55,147 bases of DNA, from contig NZ_JAHUXH010000039.1 of assembly GCF_019219825.1 (NCBI RefSeq), positions 1-55,147 on the forward strand, written 5' to 3'. The position numbers were made by a program, and so were the translations under genes. Shown one piece after another: positions 1 to 12,109 of this stretch. How positions within the stretch are numbered: position 1 is the stretch's first letter; the number at the start of each line of letters is the position of its first letter. This DNA is from Streptomyces sp. TRM70350. GTDB lineage: Bacteria > Actinomycetota > Actinomycetes > Streptomycetales > Streptomycetaceae. The notes under the pieces were generated by a model, which had not been told where the DNA came from, did not search any database, and saw only the letters and a list, made by a program, of their open reading frames with translations.

Positions 1-1491
1 GGCGAGCGGCAGGCGGAGTTCGAACAGGGCTCCGCCTGCCGGCGCGTCATGGACCGTGAGGGTGCCGCCGTGGCGGGCGGCCACGTCGCGGGCGATGGCG
101 AGGCCCAGCCCGGCGCCGCCCTCGTCCCGGCTGCGGGCCGCGTCCAGCCGTACGAACCGCTCGAAGATCCGCTCCCGGTCCGCCTCGGGTACGCCGTCCC
201 CGTCGTCCGCGACCTGGACGACCGCCCGGTCGCCGTCCCGGCGTACGGCCACGGTGACCGCCGAGCGGGCGTGCCGCTGGGCGTTGTCGAGCAGATTGGC
301 CAGCACCCGCCCCAGTTGGCCGCGTGATCCGGCCACTTCGAGGGAGTCCGCCCCGACCGACACACCCGTGCGGCCCGCGGCCTGCTCGCGCGCCAGCTCG
401 GCCAGGTCGACCCGTGTGTCGGTGGGCCGCTCCCCCGCGTCCAGCCGAGCGAGCAGCAGCAGATCGGCGGCGAGCCTTTGCAGTCGTACGGTGTCCTCGA
501 CCGCGCCGTCCAGGTCCAGCAGCTCCGGGTGCGCGGCGGCCACCTCCAGCTGGGTGCGCAAGGACGCGATGGGGCTGCGCAGCTCGTGCGAGGCGTCGGC
601 GACGAAACGCCGCTGGCGTTCCACCGAGGTCTCCAGGGCGGCCAGCGTCTCGTTGGTGGTGCGGGCCAGGCGGGCGACCTCGTCGTGGGTGTCCGGTTGG
701 GGGACCCGTCGGGAGAGGTCCTCGGAGGCGGTGATCTCCGCCATCTCGCGCCGGATGCCCTCGACCGGGTGCAGCGCGCGCCCGGTGACCAGCCAGGTCA
801 CTCCGGCGACGACGCCGAGCAGCAGCGGGAAGCCGATCAGCATGACGGTCTGCGCGGTGCTCACGGCGTTCTGCTCGGCGGCCAGCGGGCCGCCCGCGTA
901 CACGGTGAACGTGCCCTGGCCCGGGACCTCCACCGCCACCGCGGCGAAGCGGTAGTCCGCCTCCTCGCCGTCGATCGTCGCGGAGCCGTCCGTGAGGGAC
1001 GCGTTCTCGGCGATCTCGCCCGGCTGGAGGGCGGTGGCTCCGGAGGAGTCGTCGTCGGAGTCGTCGGAGTCGTCGGATCCGCCGGAGTCGTCGGAGTCGT
1101 CGGAGTGGTCGGAGTCGTCTGCGTCGTCGTCGCCCGAGACGGCGCCCGGCTCGCGGGCGGGCGGCGTCCGCTTCTCGGGCCGCACGGCGTCCGTGCCCGT
1201 GCCGCTGATCCGCTCCAGGCCCTCGCTGGCCGCGACCAGCCTGCCGTCCTCGTCGACGACCTGGACGGGTCGGTCGTCGTCGTCCAGGGACAGCTGGTCG
1301 TACCGCTTGCCACCGGCCAGGTCGGCCGCGACGGTGCGCGCCGAGCGTTCCGCCTCGGTACCGGCCTGCTCGGTCAGGTTGGAGTACAGGGAGATCAGTA
1401 CGGCGGCCCCCGCGGCGACCAGCGCCACGGCGACGACGAGGGTGGCGCCGAGCGTGGCCCGCGCACGCACGGAACCGAACAGGCGTCTCAT
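1..1491 (-). CDS. Sensor histidine kinase, HAMP type (3' end beyond window)
   Basis: Membrane sensor kinase that should phosphorylate the adjacent OmpR-type regulator. 497 codons are visible and the frame is open at base 1, so only the extreme C-terminus is missing. Order: TM helix about residues 14-34, extracytoplasmic domain about 35-213, TM helix about 214-236, HAMP, H-box with phospho-acceptor His302 (DASHELRSP), N-box (NLLDNAQRHA), and G-boxes DDGDGVP and GGAGLGLAIA. The extracytoplasmic domain carries an uninterrupted Asp/Ser-rich stretch at about residues 120-150, unusual for this family. The ATG start overlaps the regulator stop (ATGA, 1488-1491), so the two are translationally coupled. 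I recall the S. coelicolor counterpart as about SCO5404. The signal sensed is unknown. Confidence 0.93.
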   Translation of the reverse strand, partial: MRRLFGSVRARATLGATLVVAVALVAAGAAVLISLYSNLTEQAGTEAERSARTVAADLAGGKRYDQLSLDDDDRPVQVVDEDGRLVAASEGLERISGTGTDAVRPEKRTPPAREPGAVSGDDDADDSDHSDDSDDSGGSDDSDDSDDDSSGATALQPGEIAENASLTDGSATIDGEEADYRFAAVAVEVPGQGTFTVYAGGPLAAEQNAVSTAQTVMLIGFPLLLGVVAGVTWLVTGRALHPVEGIRREMAEITASEDLSRRVPQPDTHDEVARLARTTNETLAALETSVERQRRFVADASHELRSPIASLRTQLEVAAAHPELLDLDGAVEDTVRLQRLAADLLLLARLDAGERPTDTRVDLAELAREQAAGRTGVSVGADSLEVAGSRGQLGRVLANLLDNAQRHARSAVTVAVRRDGDRAVVQVADDGDGVPEADRERIFERFVRLDAARSRDEGGAGLGLAIARDVAARHGGTLTVHDAPAGGALFELRLPLA

Positions 1492-2153
1492 CTCGGCGCC
1501 TCCAGCCGGTACCCGGCGCCGCGCACGGTCCGGATCAGCGCCGCGCCCAGCTTGCGGCGCAGCGCGCTGACGTACACCTCGACGATGTTCGGATCGCCCT
1601 CGTACGCGAAGTCCCAGACGTGCTCCAGGATCTCCGCCTTGGACACCACCTCCCCCGCCCGCACCATGAGCTGCTCCAGTACGGCGAACTCCTTGGCGGT
1701 CAGGGCGATCTCGTCGCCGTCCCGGGTGACCCTGCGGGCGGCGGTGTCGACGCGGAGGGGGCCGACCGTGAGGATCGGCGAGGCGCCGTGCTGGCCGCGG
1801 CGGCGCAGCAGGGCCCTGACGCGGGCGACCAGGACGACGTACGAGAACGGCTTGGTCAGATAGTCGTCGGCGCCCGTGTCCAGGCCCTCCGCCTCGTCGT
1901 ACTCGCCGTCCTTGGCGGTGAGCATCAGGATCGGTACGTCATTGCCGGCGGCGCGCAGGGTGGAGCAGACGCGGTAGCCGTTCATGCCGGGGAGCATGAT
2001 GTCGAGGACGATCAGGTCGTACGGCGACTCGGTCGCCCGGTGCAGGCCCTCCAGGCCGTCGTGGACGACGTCCACGGCGTAGCCCTCCGCCGTCAGGCCC
2101 TTGGCCAGGGACAGCGCGAGGCGTTTCTCGTCCTCCACGATCAGCAGCCGCAT
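1488..2153 (-). CDS. OmpR/PhoB-family response regulator
   Basis: Two-domain DNA-binding regulator of 221 residues, normal length for the family. The receiver (about 1-115) has acidic pocket E7/D8, phospho-acceptor D51 (VLDIMLPG), switch T79 and K101 (KPF). The winged-helix domain (about 125-218) has the LTAKEFAVLEQLM and VRGAGYRLE signatures. It is the first gene of an operon with the kinase (4-base overlap) and is transcribed divergently from the PepSY gene at 2271. The 117-base gap between them holds phased CTTCAG hexamers, the expected arrangement for autoregulation and co-control of the secreted protein (inference). Confidence 0.95.
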   Translation of the reverse strand: MRLLIVEDEKRLALSLAKGLTAEGYAVDVVHDGLEGLHRATESPYDLIVLDIMLPGMNGYRVCSTLRAAGNDVPILMLTAKDGEYDEAEGLDTGADDYLTKPFSYVVLVARVRALLRRRGQHGASPILTVGPLRVDTAARRVTRDGDEIALTAKEFAVLEQLMVRAGEVVSKAEILEHVWDFAYEGDPNIVEVYVSALRRKLGAALIRTVRGAGYRLEAPR

Positions 2154-2174
2154 GCCCCAAGGGTCGCAAACGGA

Positions 2175-2213
2175 ACCTGAAGCGATCTTCAGGTGGCTTC
2201 AGCGTGGCTTCAG
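2175..2213. promoter_or_regulatory. Phased CTTCAG operator array in the divergent promoter region
   Basis: A perfect 8-base inverted repeat (ACCTGAAG, CGAT, CTTCAGGT) spans 2175-2194. It is followed by further CTTCAG copies at 2197-2202 and 2208-2213. Counting both orientations, hexamers start at 2177, 2187, 2197 and 2208, that is every 10-11 bases on one helix face. Direct repeats at this spacing are the usual target of OmpR/PhoB dimers. The site lies between the regulator start (2153) and the PepSY start (2271), so the adjacent regulator is the obvious candidate binder (inference). Confidence 0.6.
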
Positions 2214-2270
2214 GCGGCGGACGGCAGCGTGGTGGACGTCGAAGCGACAAGCCGACTCGGGGAGGAACCC

Positions 2271-2990
2271 ATGAAGCGCAACATCGTCATCGCCGCCGTG
2301 GTCGCGACCGCCGTGATCGGCGGTGGTACGACGCTGGCGTTCGCGGGGGCCGGCGGCGAAGCGTCGGGTACGTCGTCGGCGTCGGCGTCCGCCGACGCGG
2401 TGAACGCCGGTCAGCGGGACGACGACGGTGCCGATGACCGGGACGACGACGGCACTGGCGAGCGCGGCGTGAAGGTGACGGCCGCGGAGGCCATCGAGGC
2501 GGCGCTGAAGGCGCGGCCGGGGACCGCGGTGTCGGCGGACCTGGACGGTGACGACGACCGTGACGACGGCGACGACCGGCGGGGCTGGGAGGTCGAGGTG
2601 CTCGGCCAGGGCACGACCTCGTACACGGTGCACGTGGACCCGGCGTCGGGGAAGGTGCTCGGTACGGAGACCGACCGGGACGATGACGACGACCGGGACG
2701 ACCGGGCGGCGCTGAAGGGCGCGGAGGTGACGGCGGCGGAGGCCGCGAACGCCGCGTCCGCAAAGGGGTTCGTGACCTCGGTCGACCTGGATGACGACGA
2801 TCGGGTTCGGTCGTGGGACGTGGAGACCCGGGGCACGGACGGCAAGGGGGGTGACTGGAACGTCGACCTGAGGTCGGGGCAGGTCGCTGGGGACCGTGAC
2901 AACGAGGCCCGGGACGACCGGGCCGGCAAGGACAGCCGGGACGACCGGCACGACCGGGACGACCAGGGTGACGACCGCGGCGACGACTGA
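2271..2990 (+). CDS. Secreted Asp-rich PepSY-domain protein
   Basis: 239-residue exported protein of unknown precise role. The start follows GGAGGA (2261-2266) at good spacing. A Sec-type signal peptide covers about residues 1-25 (KRN, hydrophobic core, AFA). Two PepSY-like units follow, each opening with VTAAEA: about 66-133 and 150-207. Asp/Arg-rich runs sit before, inside and between them, and the C-terminal 30 residues are almost entirely D, R, G and H. PepSY domains are thought to modulate secreted proteases or to sense at the cell surface. The divergent two-component genes, whose kinase also has an Asp-rich ectodomain, suggest a shared signal such as divalent cations (inference). Confidence 0.85.
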   Translation: MKRNIVIAAVVATAVIGGGTTLAFAGAGGEASGTSSASASADAVNAGQRDDDGADDRDDDGTGERGVKVTAAEAIEAALKARPGTAVSADLDGDDDRDDGDDRRGWEVEVLGQGTTSYTVHVDPASGKVLGTETDRDDDDDRDDRAALKGAEVTAAEAANAASAKGFVTSVDLDDDDRVRSWDVETRGTDGKGGDWNVDLRSGQVAGDRDNEARDDRAGKDSRDDRHDRDDQGDDRGDD

Positions 2991-3003
2991 CCGTGTGCGG
3001 GGG

Positions 3004-3043
3004 CGGGGGCCTCCTGGGGGCTGCCGCCCCCAGGAGGCCCCCG
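3004..3043. terminator. Strong bidirectional stem-loop between convergent genes
   Basis: A perfect 17-base stem (3004-3020 with 3027-3043) with a 6-base loop lies 13 bases after the PepSY stop and 25 bases beyond the meaB stop on the other strand. It has no long T-tract, as is common in Streptomyces, and probably terminates both converging transcripts. Confidence 0.75.
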
Positions 3044-3060
3044 CTTCGGCCCTGAACGGG

Positions 3061-3087
3061 CCTCGTCCTCAAACGCCGGACGGGCTG
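3061..3087. repeat. Candidate dispersed Streptomyces element carrying the meaB stop codon
   Basis: The stretch around CAAACGCCGGACGGGCTG (3070-3087) matches a short motif that I recall as recurring many times between Streptomyces genes. Read on the minus strand it encodes the last residues of MeaB (SPSGV) and its TGA. That it is dispersed is recalled, not shown within this window. Confidence 0.4.
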
Positions 3088-4046
3088 GTTGATTCCGTCA
3101 CGCCCGATACGAGTTCATCGGCCGCCCGATAAGGGTCCAGCTCCCCGGCGACTATCCGCTCCGCCAGCGCGCTCAGGCGGCGGTCGCCGTGGAGGTCGGC
3201 GATGCGTTCGCGCAGGGTCGTCACCGCGATGGTCTCGACCTCGCGGGAGGCCCGGGCCAGGCGGCGTTCCGTCAGGACGCCCCGTTCCTCCATCCAGGCG
3301 CGGTGCTTCTCCAGCGCCTCCAGGACCTCGTCGATGCCCTCGCCGCGGGCCGCTACCGTCTTGACGATCGGTGGGCGCCAGTCGCCGGGGGCGCGGGATT
3401 CGCCGAGGCCGAGCATGTGGTTCAGTTCGCGGGCCGTGGCGTCGGCGCCGTCGCGGTCGGCCTTGTTGACGACGTAGACGTCGCCGATCTCCAGGATTCC
3501 GGCCTTGGCCGCCTGGATGCCGTCGCCCATGCCGGGGGCCAGCAGGACCACCGAGGTGTCGGCCTGCGAGGCGATCTCCACCTCCGACTGGCCGACGCCC
3601 ACCGTCTCGACCAGGATCACGTCACAGCCGGCCGCGTCCAGGACGCGGATCGCCTGCGGGGCGGCCCAGGCGAGGCCGCCGAGGTGGCCCCGGGTGGCCA
3701 TGGAGCGGATGTAGACGCCGGGGTCGGAGGCGTGCTCCGACATACGGACCCGGTCGCCCAGCAGGGCTCCGCCGGAGAAGGGGGACGACGGGTCGACCGC
3801 CAGGACGCCGACCCGTTTGCCCTGTTTGCGGTACGCCGTCACCAGCGCCGACGTCGACGTGGACTTGCCGACGCCCGGAGAGCCCGTCAACCCCACGACA
3901 TACGCCCCGCCCGTCAACGGCGCGAGCGTCCGCATGACCTCCCTGAGCTGCGGGGACGCCCCCTCGACCAGGGAGATCAGCCGGGCCACGGCACGCGGGC
4001 GGCCCTCCCTCGCCTGGGCCACCAGCGTGGAGACGTCCTGCATCAC
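3069..4046 (-). CDS. meaB: Methylmalonyl-CoA mutase-associated GTPase MeaB
   Basis: G3E P-loop GTPase (ArgK/MeaB), 325 residues, usual length. It protects and gates adenosylcobalamin loading of methylmalonyl-CoA mutase. Visible motifs: Walker A GLTGSPGVGKST at 52-63, the DPSSPFSGGALLGDR stretch, VETVGVGQSE, and base-specificity motif NKAD. The protein opens with two Met codons, either of which could be the start. It lies 40 bases downstream of the acetyl-CoA acetyltransferase gene in the same direction, near mce, consistent with propionate/methylmalonyl-CoA metabolism. The final residues fall inside a probable dispersed repeat. Confidence 0.95.
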   Translation of the reverse strand: MMQDVSTLVAQAREGRPRAVARLISLVEGASPQLREVMRTLAPLTGGAYVVGLTGSPGVGKSTSTSALVTAYRKQGKRVGVLAVDPSSPFSGGALLGDRVRMSEHASDPGVYIRSMATRGHLGGLAWAAPQAIRVLDAAGCDVILVETVGVGQSEVEIASQADTSVVLLAPGMGDGIQAAKAGILEIGDVYVVNKADRDGADATARELNHMLGLGESRAPGDWRPPIVKTVAARGEGIDEVLEALEKHRAWMEERGVLTERRLARASREVETIAVTTLRERIADLHGDRRLSALAERIVAGELDPYRAADELVSGVTESTSPSGV

Positions 4047-4086
4047 AGCTCCGTTCAGATCACCGACGTAACAGACCGACGCCTGC

Positions 4087-5292
4087 TCAGGACTTCGGTA
4101 CCCGAACGATCAGGGCGTCACCCTGGCCGCCGCCACCGCACAGCGCCGCCGCGCCGACCCCGCCGCCGCGCCGCTTCAGCTCCAGCGCCAGGTGGAGGAC
4201 GAGACGGGCGCCGGACATCCCGATCGGGTGACCCAGGGCGATGGCCCCGCCGTTGACATTCACCTTTTCGGTGGACACCCCGAGGTCCTTCATTGACTGC
4301 ACGGCCACAGCGGCGAACGCCTCGTTGATCTCGATCAGGTCGAGGTCCGAGACCTCCAGGCCCTCCTTCTTCAGGGCCTGCCGGACGGCGTTGGACGGCT
4401 GGGACTGCAGGGAGTTGTCGGGGCCCGCGACATTGCCGTGCGCGCCGATCTCGGCGATCCACTCCAGGCCGAGCTCCTCGGCCTTGGCCTTGCTCATCAC
4501 CACGACGGCGGCCGCGCCGTCCGAGATCTGCGAGGACGAGCCCGCGGTGATCGTGCCGTCCTTGGCGAACGCCGGGCGCAGCTTGGCCAGCGACTCGACC
4601 GTGGTGTCACCGCGGATGCCCTCGTCCTTGCTGAAGACGACCGGCTCGCCCTTGCGCTGCGGGATCTCCACGGGGGTGATCTCGGCCTCGAAGACGCCGT
4701 TCTTCTGGGCGGCGGCGGCGCGCTGGTGGGACAGGGCGGCGATCTCGTCCTGCTCCGGGCGGGCGATGCCGAGGCGGGTGTTGTGCTTCTCCGTCGACTC
4801 CCCCATGGCGATGTTCTCGAAGGAGTCGGTCAGGCCGTCGTAGGCCATCGCGTCGAGCATCTGGACCGCGCCGTACTTGAAGCCCTCGCGGGACTTCGGC
4901 AGCAGGTGGGGGGCGTTCGTCATGGACTCCTGGCCGCCCGCCACGATCACGTCGAACTCACCCGCACGGATCAGCTGGTCGGCCAGCGCGATCGCGTCGA
5001 GGCCGGAGAGGCACACCTTGTTGATGGTGAGCGCCGGGACGCTCATCGGGATACCGGCCTTGACCGCGGCCTGGCGCGCCGGGATCTGGCCCGCCCCGGC
5101 CTGGAGCACCTGGCCCATGATCACGTACTGCACCTGGTCGCCGCCGATCCCCGCACGGTCGAGGGCGGCCTTGATCGCGAAGCCGCCGAGGTCGGCTCCG
5201 GAGAAGGACTTCAGCGAGCCGAGCAGCCGTCCCATCGGGGTACGGGCGCCCGCGACGATGACGGATGTCGAGCCGTTCGTTGCAGAAGACAT
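4087..5292 (-). CDS. Acetyl-CoA C-acetyltransferase (thiolase)
   Basis: Biosynthetic-type thiolase of 401 residues that condenses two acetyl-CoA to acetoacetyl-CoA, or the reverse. The nucleophile is Cys94 in NKVCLSG. The C-terminal active-site motifs are NEAFA, GGAIALGHPIG and CGGGGQGDA. The ATG at 5292 was chosen over longer in-frame starts because it follows a purine-rich GGAAGGGG and matches the usual N-terminus. It is transcribed divergently from mce and upstream of meaB. The dehydrogenase at 21714 could act on its product, but the two are not linked. Confidence 0.93.
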   Translation of the reverse strand: MSSATNGSTSVIVAGARTPMGRLLGSLKSFSGADLGGFAIKAALDRAGIGGDQVQYVIMGQVLQAGAGQIPARQAAVKAGIPMSVPALTINKVCLSGLDAIALADQLIRAGEFDVIVAGGQESMTNAPHLLPKSREGFKYGAVQMLDAMAYDGLTDSFENIAMGESTEKHNTRLGIARPEQDEIAALSHQRAAAAQKNGVFEAEITPVEIPQRKGEPVVFSKDEGIRGDTTVESLAKLRPAFAKDGTITAGSSSQISDGAAAVVVMSKAKAEELGLEWIAEIGAHGNVAGPDNSLQSQPSNAVRQALKKEGLEVSDLDLIEINEAFAAVAVQSMKDLGVSTEKVNVNGGAIALGHPIGMSGARLVLHLALELKRRGGGVGAAALCGGGGQGDALIVRVPKS

Positions 5293-5350
5293 GAGCTGCG
5301 ATCCCCTTCCGGCCTGCACTGGCCGAGGAGTGAACGAGGGTTTACTTCGA

Positions 5351-5370
5351 ATGTACTGACCGGTACTCCA
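5351..5370. promoter_or_regulatory. Possible TetR-type operator between the thiolase and mce genes
   Basis: An imperfect dyad GTACTGACCGGTAC (5353-5366) sits in the 149-base divergent region, about 60 bases upstream of the thiolase start. Its form resembles operators of actinobacterial TetR-family lipid regulators. No regulator gene lies nearby, so the assignment is weak. Confidence 0.25.
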
Positions 5371-5441
5371 CCCCGTCATCGGGCTGTCGGTGTGATCGCG
5401 CGCACGTTGCGTAACCACCTCCCAGGCGCTGCACTGAATCC

Positions 5442-5882
5442 ATGCTGACGCGAATCGACCACATCGGGATCGCTTGCCACGACCTCGACGCGACCGTCGA
5501 GTTCTACAAGGCCACCTACGGCTTCGAGGTGTTCCACACCGAGGTCAACGAGGAGCAGGGCGTGCGCGAGGCCATGCTCAAGATCAACGATACGTCCGAC
5601 GGCGGGTCCTCGTACCTGCAGCTGCTCGAACCCATTCGCGAGGACTCCACCGTCGCGAAGTGGCTCGCCAAGAACGGGGAGGGCGTCCACCACATCGCCT
5701 TCGGCACGGCGGACGTCGACGGGGAGGCGGCCGCGATCAGGGACAAGGGCGTGCGCGTGCTGTACGAGGAGCCCCGGCGCGGCTCCATGGGGTCACGGAT
5801 CACCTTCCTGCACCCCAAGGACTGTCATGGCGTACTGACAGAACTGGTCACTTCGGCGCCTGTTGAGTCACCTGAGCACTGA
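5442..5882 (+). CDS. mce: Methylmalonyl-CoA epimerase
   Basis: VOC-fold epimerase of 146 residues that interconverts (R)- and (S)-methylmalonyl-CoA so that propionyl-CoA carbon can enter the B12-dependent mutase. The expected metal ligands are visible: His7 (IDHIGIA), His83/84 (GVHHIAF) and Glu134 (LTELV). The C-terminal FLHPKDCHGVLTEL stretch is typical of the family. It is divergent from the thiolase and close to meaB, which supports the assignment. I recall it as SCO5398 in S. coelicolor, next to scy. Confidence 0.95.
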   Translation: MLTRIDHIGIACHDLDATVEFYKATYGFEVFHTEVNEEQGVREAMLKINDTSDGGSSYLQLLEPIREDSTVAKWLAKNGEGVHHIAFGTADVDGEAAAIRDKGVRVLYEEPRRGSMGSRITFLHPKDCHGVLTELVTSAPVESPEH

Positions 5883-6092
5883 TGCTCGTACATATGGGCC
5901 GGTAGGGTTGGGTGCGGTCGCCGCTCAGCCTAGGGCGATCGCATGCCGGGGTCCGGGTTTCGGGGGACGAGCGTCGGGGCAGCAGCCCAAGCTCCGTCGT
6001 TGATCTGACACCATTCCCCGGGGGCCCCGTTCGGCGGATGGACGGAGCTCGTTTGGAGAGACTTGCGACCAGGGGACGGATGGGACCGCGCA

Positions 6093-9941
<3,849 letters not shown>

Positions 9942-10136
9942 CGCGGGCGCCGGATTTCGGTGTGTTCTGGGGCCTTTGACCAAGTCTTTGGCGTGGTCGT
10001 TGGCAAGCAGTCCTGCGGTGAGCCACTCAAAAGGGGTGTCATTCTCCAGATCAAACACGCATCCGCTCGATGACACACCGCTTCGGCCCCTAGGATTCCA
10101 CCTATCACCTCACCGGTCTCATTCGACAGGAACCCC

Positions 10137-11072
10137 ATGAGCGACACTTCCCCCTACGGCTTCGAGCTTGTGCGGCGTGGGTACGACCGCGCTCAGGTGG
10201 ACGAACGTATCTCCAAGCTCGTCTCCGACCGTGACAGCGCTCTCGCCCGCATCACCGCTCTGGAAAAGCGCATCGAGGAGCTCCACCTCGAAACGCAGAA
10301 CGCCCAGGCCGCCGTCAGCGACGCCGAGCCGTCGTACGCGGGTCTCGGCGCGCGTGTCGAGAAGATCCTCCGCCTCGCCGAGGAAGAGGCCAAGGACCTG
10401 CGCGAGGAGGCCCGACGCGCGGCCGAGCAGCACCGCGAGCTCGCCGAGTCGGCGGCCCAGCAGGTGCGCAACGACGCCGAGGCGTTCGCGGCGGAGCGCA
10501 AGGCCAAGGCCGAGGACGAGGGCGTCCGGATCGTCGAGAAGGCCAAGAGCGACGCCTCCCAGCTGCGCTCCGAGGCGCAGAAGGACGCGCAGTCCAAGCG
10601 CGAGGAGGCGGACGCACTCTTCGAGGAGACCCGCGCCAAGGCCGCGCAGGCCGCCGCCGACTTCGAGACGAACCTCGCCAAGCGCCGCGAGCAGTCCGAG
10701 CGCGACCTGGCGTCCCGTCAGGCCAAGGCCGAGAAGCGCCTCGCCGAGATCGAGCACCGCGCCGAGCAGCTGCGCCTGGAGGCCGAGAAGCTGCGCACCG
10801 ACGCCGAGCGCCGCGCCCGCCAGACGGTGGAGACGGCCCAGCGTCAGGCCGAGGACATCGTGGCCGACGCCAACGCCAAGGCCGACCGCATCCGTTCGGA
10901 GTCCGAGCGCGAGCTGGCCGCCCTGACCAACCGCCGCGACTCCATCAACGCCCAGCTGACGAACGTGCGCGAGATGCTCGCCACGCTCACCGGCGCCGCG
11001 GTGGCCGCGGCCGGTTCGCCGACCGAGGACGAGCCGATCTCCCGCGGGGTGCCCGCGCAGCAGTCCCGGTAA
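10137..11072 (+). CDS. filP: FilP, intermediate-filament-like coiled-coil protein
   Basis: 311-residue rod protein, in older annotation 'cellulose-binding protein'. FilP forms a cytoskeletal network behind the hyphal tip and interacts with Scy and DivIVA. The N-terminus (SPYGFELVRRGYDRAQVDERI) is the conserved DivIVA-like segment. It is followed by a short coiled coil, a break around residue 60-75 (PSYAGLGARVEKIL), then hendecad-type repeats to about residue 285 and a short disordered tail. The 195-base gap after scy leaves room for its own promoter. A strong terminator follows at 11104. Confidence 0.95.
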   Translation: MSDTSPYGFELVRRGYDRAQVDERISKLVSDRDSALARITALEKRIEELHLETQNAQAAVSDAEPSYAGLGARVEKILRLAEEEAKDLREEARRAAEQHRELAESAAQQVRNDAEAFAAERKAKAEDEGVRIVEKAKSDASQLRSEAQKDAQSKREEADALFEETRAKAAQAAADFETNLAKRREQSERDLASRQAKAEKRLAEIEHRAEQLRLEAEKLRTDAERRARQTVETAQRQAEDIVADANAKADRIRSESERELAALTNRRDSINAQLTNVREMLATLTGAAVAAAGSPTEDEPISRGVPAQQSR

Positions 11073-11103
11073 CCACCCGGCGTACAGCTGCTGAACACCT
11101 GCG

Positions 11104-11146
11104 GAGCCCTCTGCCACTCAGGTGGCAGAGGGCTCTGTGCCGTTTT
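11104..11146 (+). terminator. Rho-independent terminator after filP
   Basis: A perfect 14-base stem (11104-11117 with 11122-11135), loop TCAG, then a TTTT run at 11143-11146. This is one of the clearest intrinsic terminators in the window. Its T-run adjoins the -10-like hexamer of the next gene. Confidence 0.88.
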
Positions 11147-11157
11147 AGCGTTGCCGC

Positions 11158-12108
11158 ATGATCGAGCTGGCGGGGCTGACCAAGCGGTACGGCGAGAAGG
11201 TGGCGGTGAACCACCTGACGTTCACCGTCAGACCGGGCGTCGTCACGGGGTTCCTCGGTCCCAACGGCGCCGGCAAGTCGACCACCATGCGCATGATCCT
11301 GGGCCTGGACCACCCCACCGCCGGGGACGTCCGGATCGACGGCAAGCACTACGACCAGCTCAAGGACCCGATGAAGTACATCGGCGCCCTGCTGGAGGCG
11401 AAGGCCTGGCACGGCGGGCGCAGCGCCTTCAACCACCTGCTGTGCCTCGCCCAGGCCAACGGCATCCCCAAGCAGCGCGTGCACGAGGTCCTCGACACCG
11501 TGGGGCTCACGGCGGTCGCGAAGAAGAAGGCCAAGGGGTTCTCCCTCGGCATGGGCCAGCGGCTCGGCATCGCTGGCGCGCTGCTGGGCGATCCGCGGAT
11601 CCTGATGTTCGACGAGCCGGTCAACGGGCTCGATCCCGAGGGCATCCACTGGATCCGCAACCTGATGAAGACGCTGGCCGCGCAGGGCCGTACGGTCTTC
11701 GTCTCGTCCCATCTGATGAGCGAGATGGCGCTGACGGCCGATCACCTCGTCGTCATCGGCCAGGGACGGCTGCTCGCGGACATGTCGATGGCGGACTTCA
11801 TCGCGCAGAACTCGCGCAGTTATGTCCGGATTCGCACCCCGCAGCGCGAGCGGCTGCTCGATGTGCTGCACGGGGCCGGGGTCACGGTGGTGGAGACCGG
11901 CAGCGGGGCGTTCGAAGTGGACGGGGGCAAGCCGGAGCGGATCGGGGAGCTGGCCGCGCAGCACCAGATCGTGCTGCACGAGCTGAGCACCCAGCAGGCC
12001 TCCCTTGAGGAGGCGTTCATGAGGCTGACGGCGGAGTCGGTGGAGTACCACGCGCACACCGACCCGGCGGCCCAGCGGCAGTGGGGCAACGACTGGAGGA
12101 AGGGCTGA
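11158..12108 (+). CDS. ABC-2 type exporter, ATP-binding protein (copy 1)
   Basis: 316-residue ATPase of a drug/antibiotic-type exporter, substrate unknown. Walker A GPNGAGKST (Lys40), a variant signature SLGMGQ, Walker B ILMFDEP and switch His in SSHLMSEM are present. The C-terminal about 90 residues form the extra domain typical of this family. The gene is 1 base from its permease. TAGCGT at 11146-11151 lies six bases before the ATG and there is no Shine-Dalgarno, suggesting a leaderless mRNA. It is closely similar to the ATPase at 13005. Confidence 0.93.
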   Translation: MIELAGLTKRYGEKVAVNHLTFTVRPGVVTGFLGPNGAGKSTTMRMILGLDHPTAGDVRIDGKHYDQLKDPMKYIGALLEAKAWHGGRSAFNHLLCLAQANGIPKQRVHEVLDTVGLTAVAKKKAKGFSLGMGQRLGIAGALLGDPRILMFDEPVNGLDPEGIHWIRNLMKTLAAQGRTVFVSSHLMSEMALTADHLVVIGQGRLLADMSMADFIAQNSRSYVRIRTPQRERLLDVLHGAGVTVVETGSGAFEVDGGKPERIGELAAQHQIVLHELSTQQASLEEAFMRLTAESVEYHAHTDPAAQRQWGNDWRKG

Positions 12109-12109
12109 C

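Noticed and set aside
478..1863. A 461-codon plus-strand frame opposite the histidine kinase
   Set aside because: Kinase motifs on the minus strand are unequivocal; the V/G-rich run here mirrors its Asp/Ser codons.
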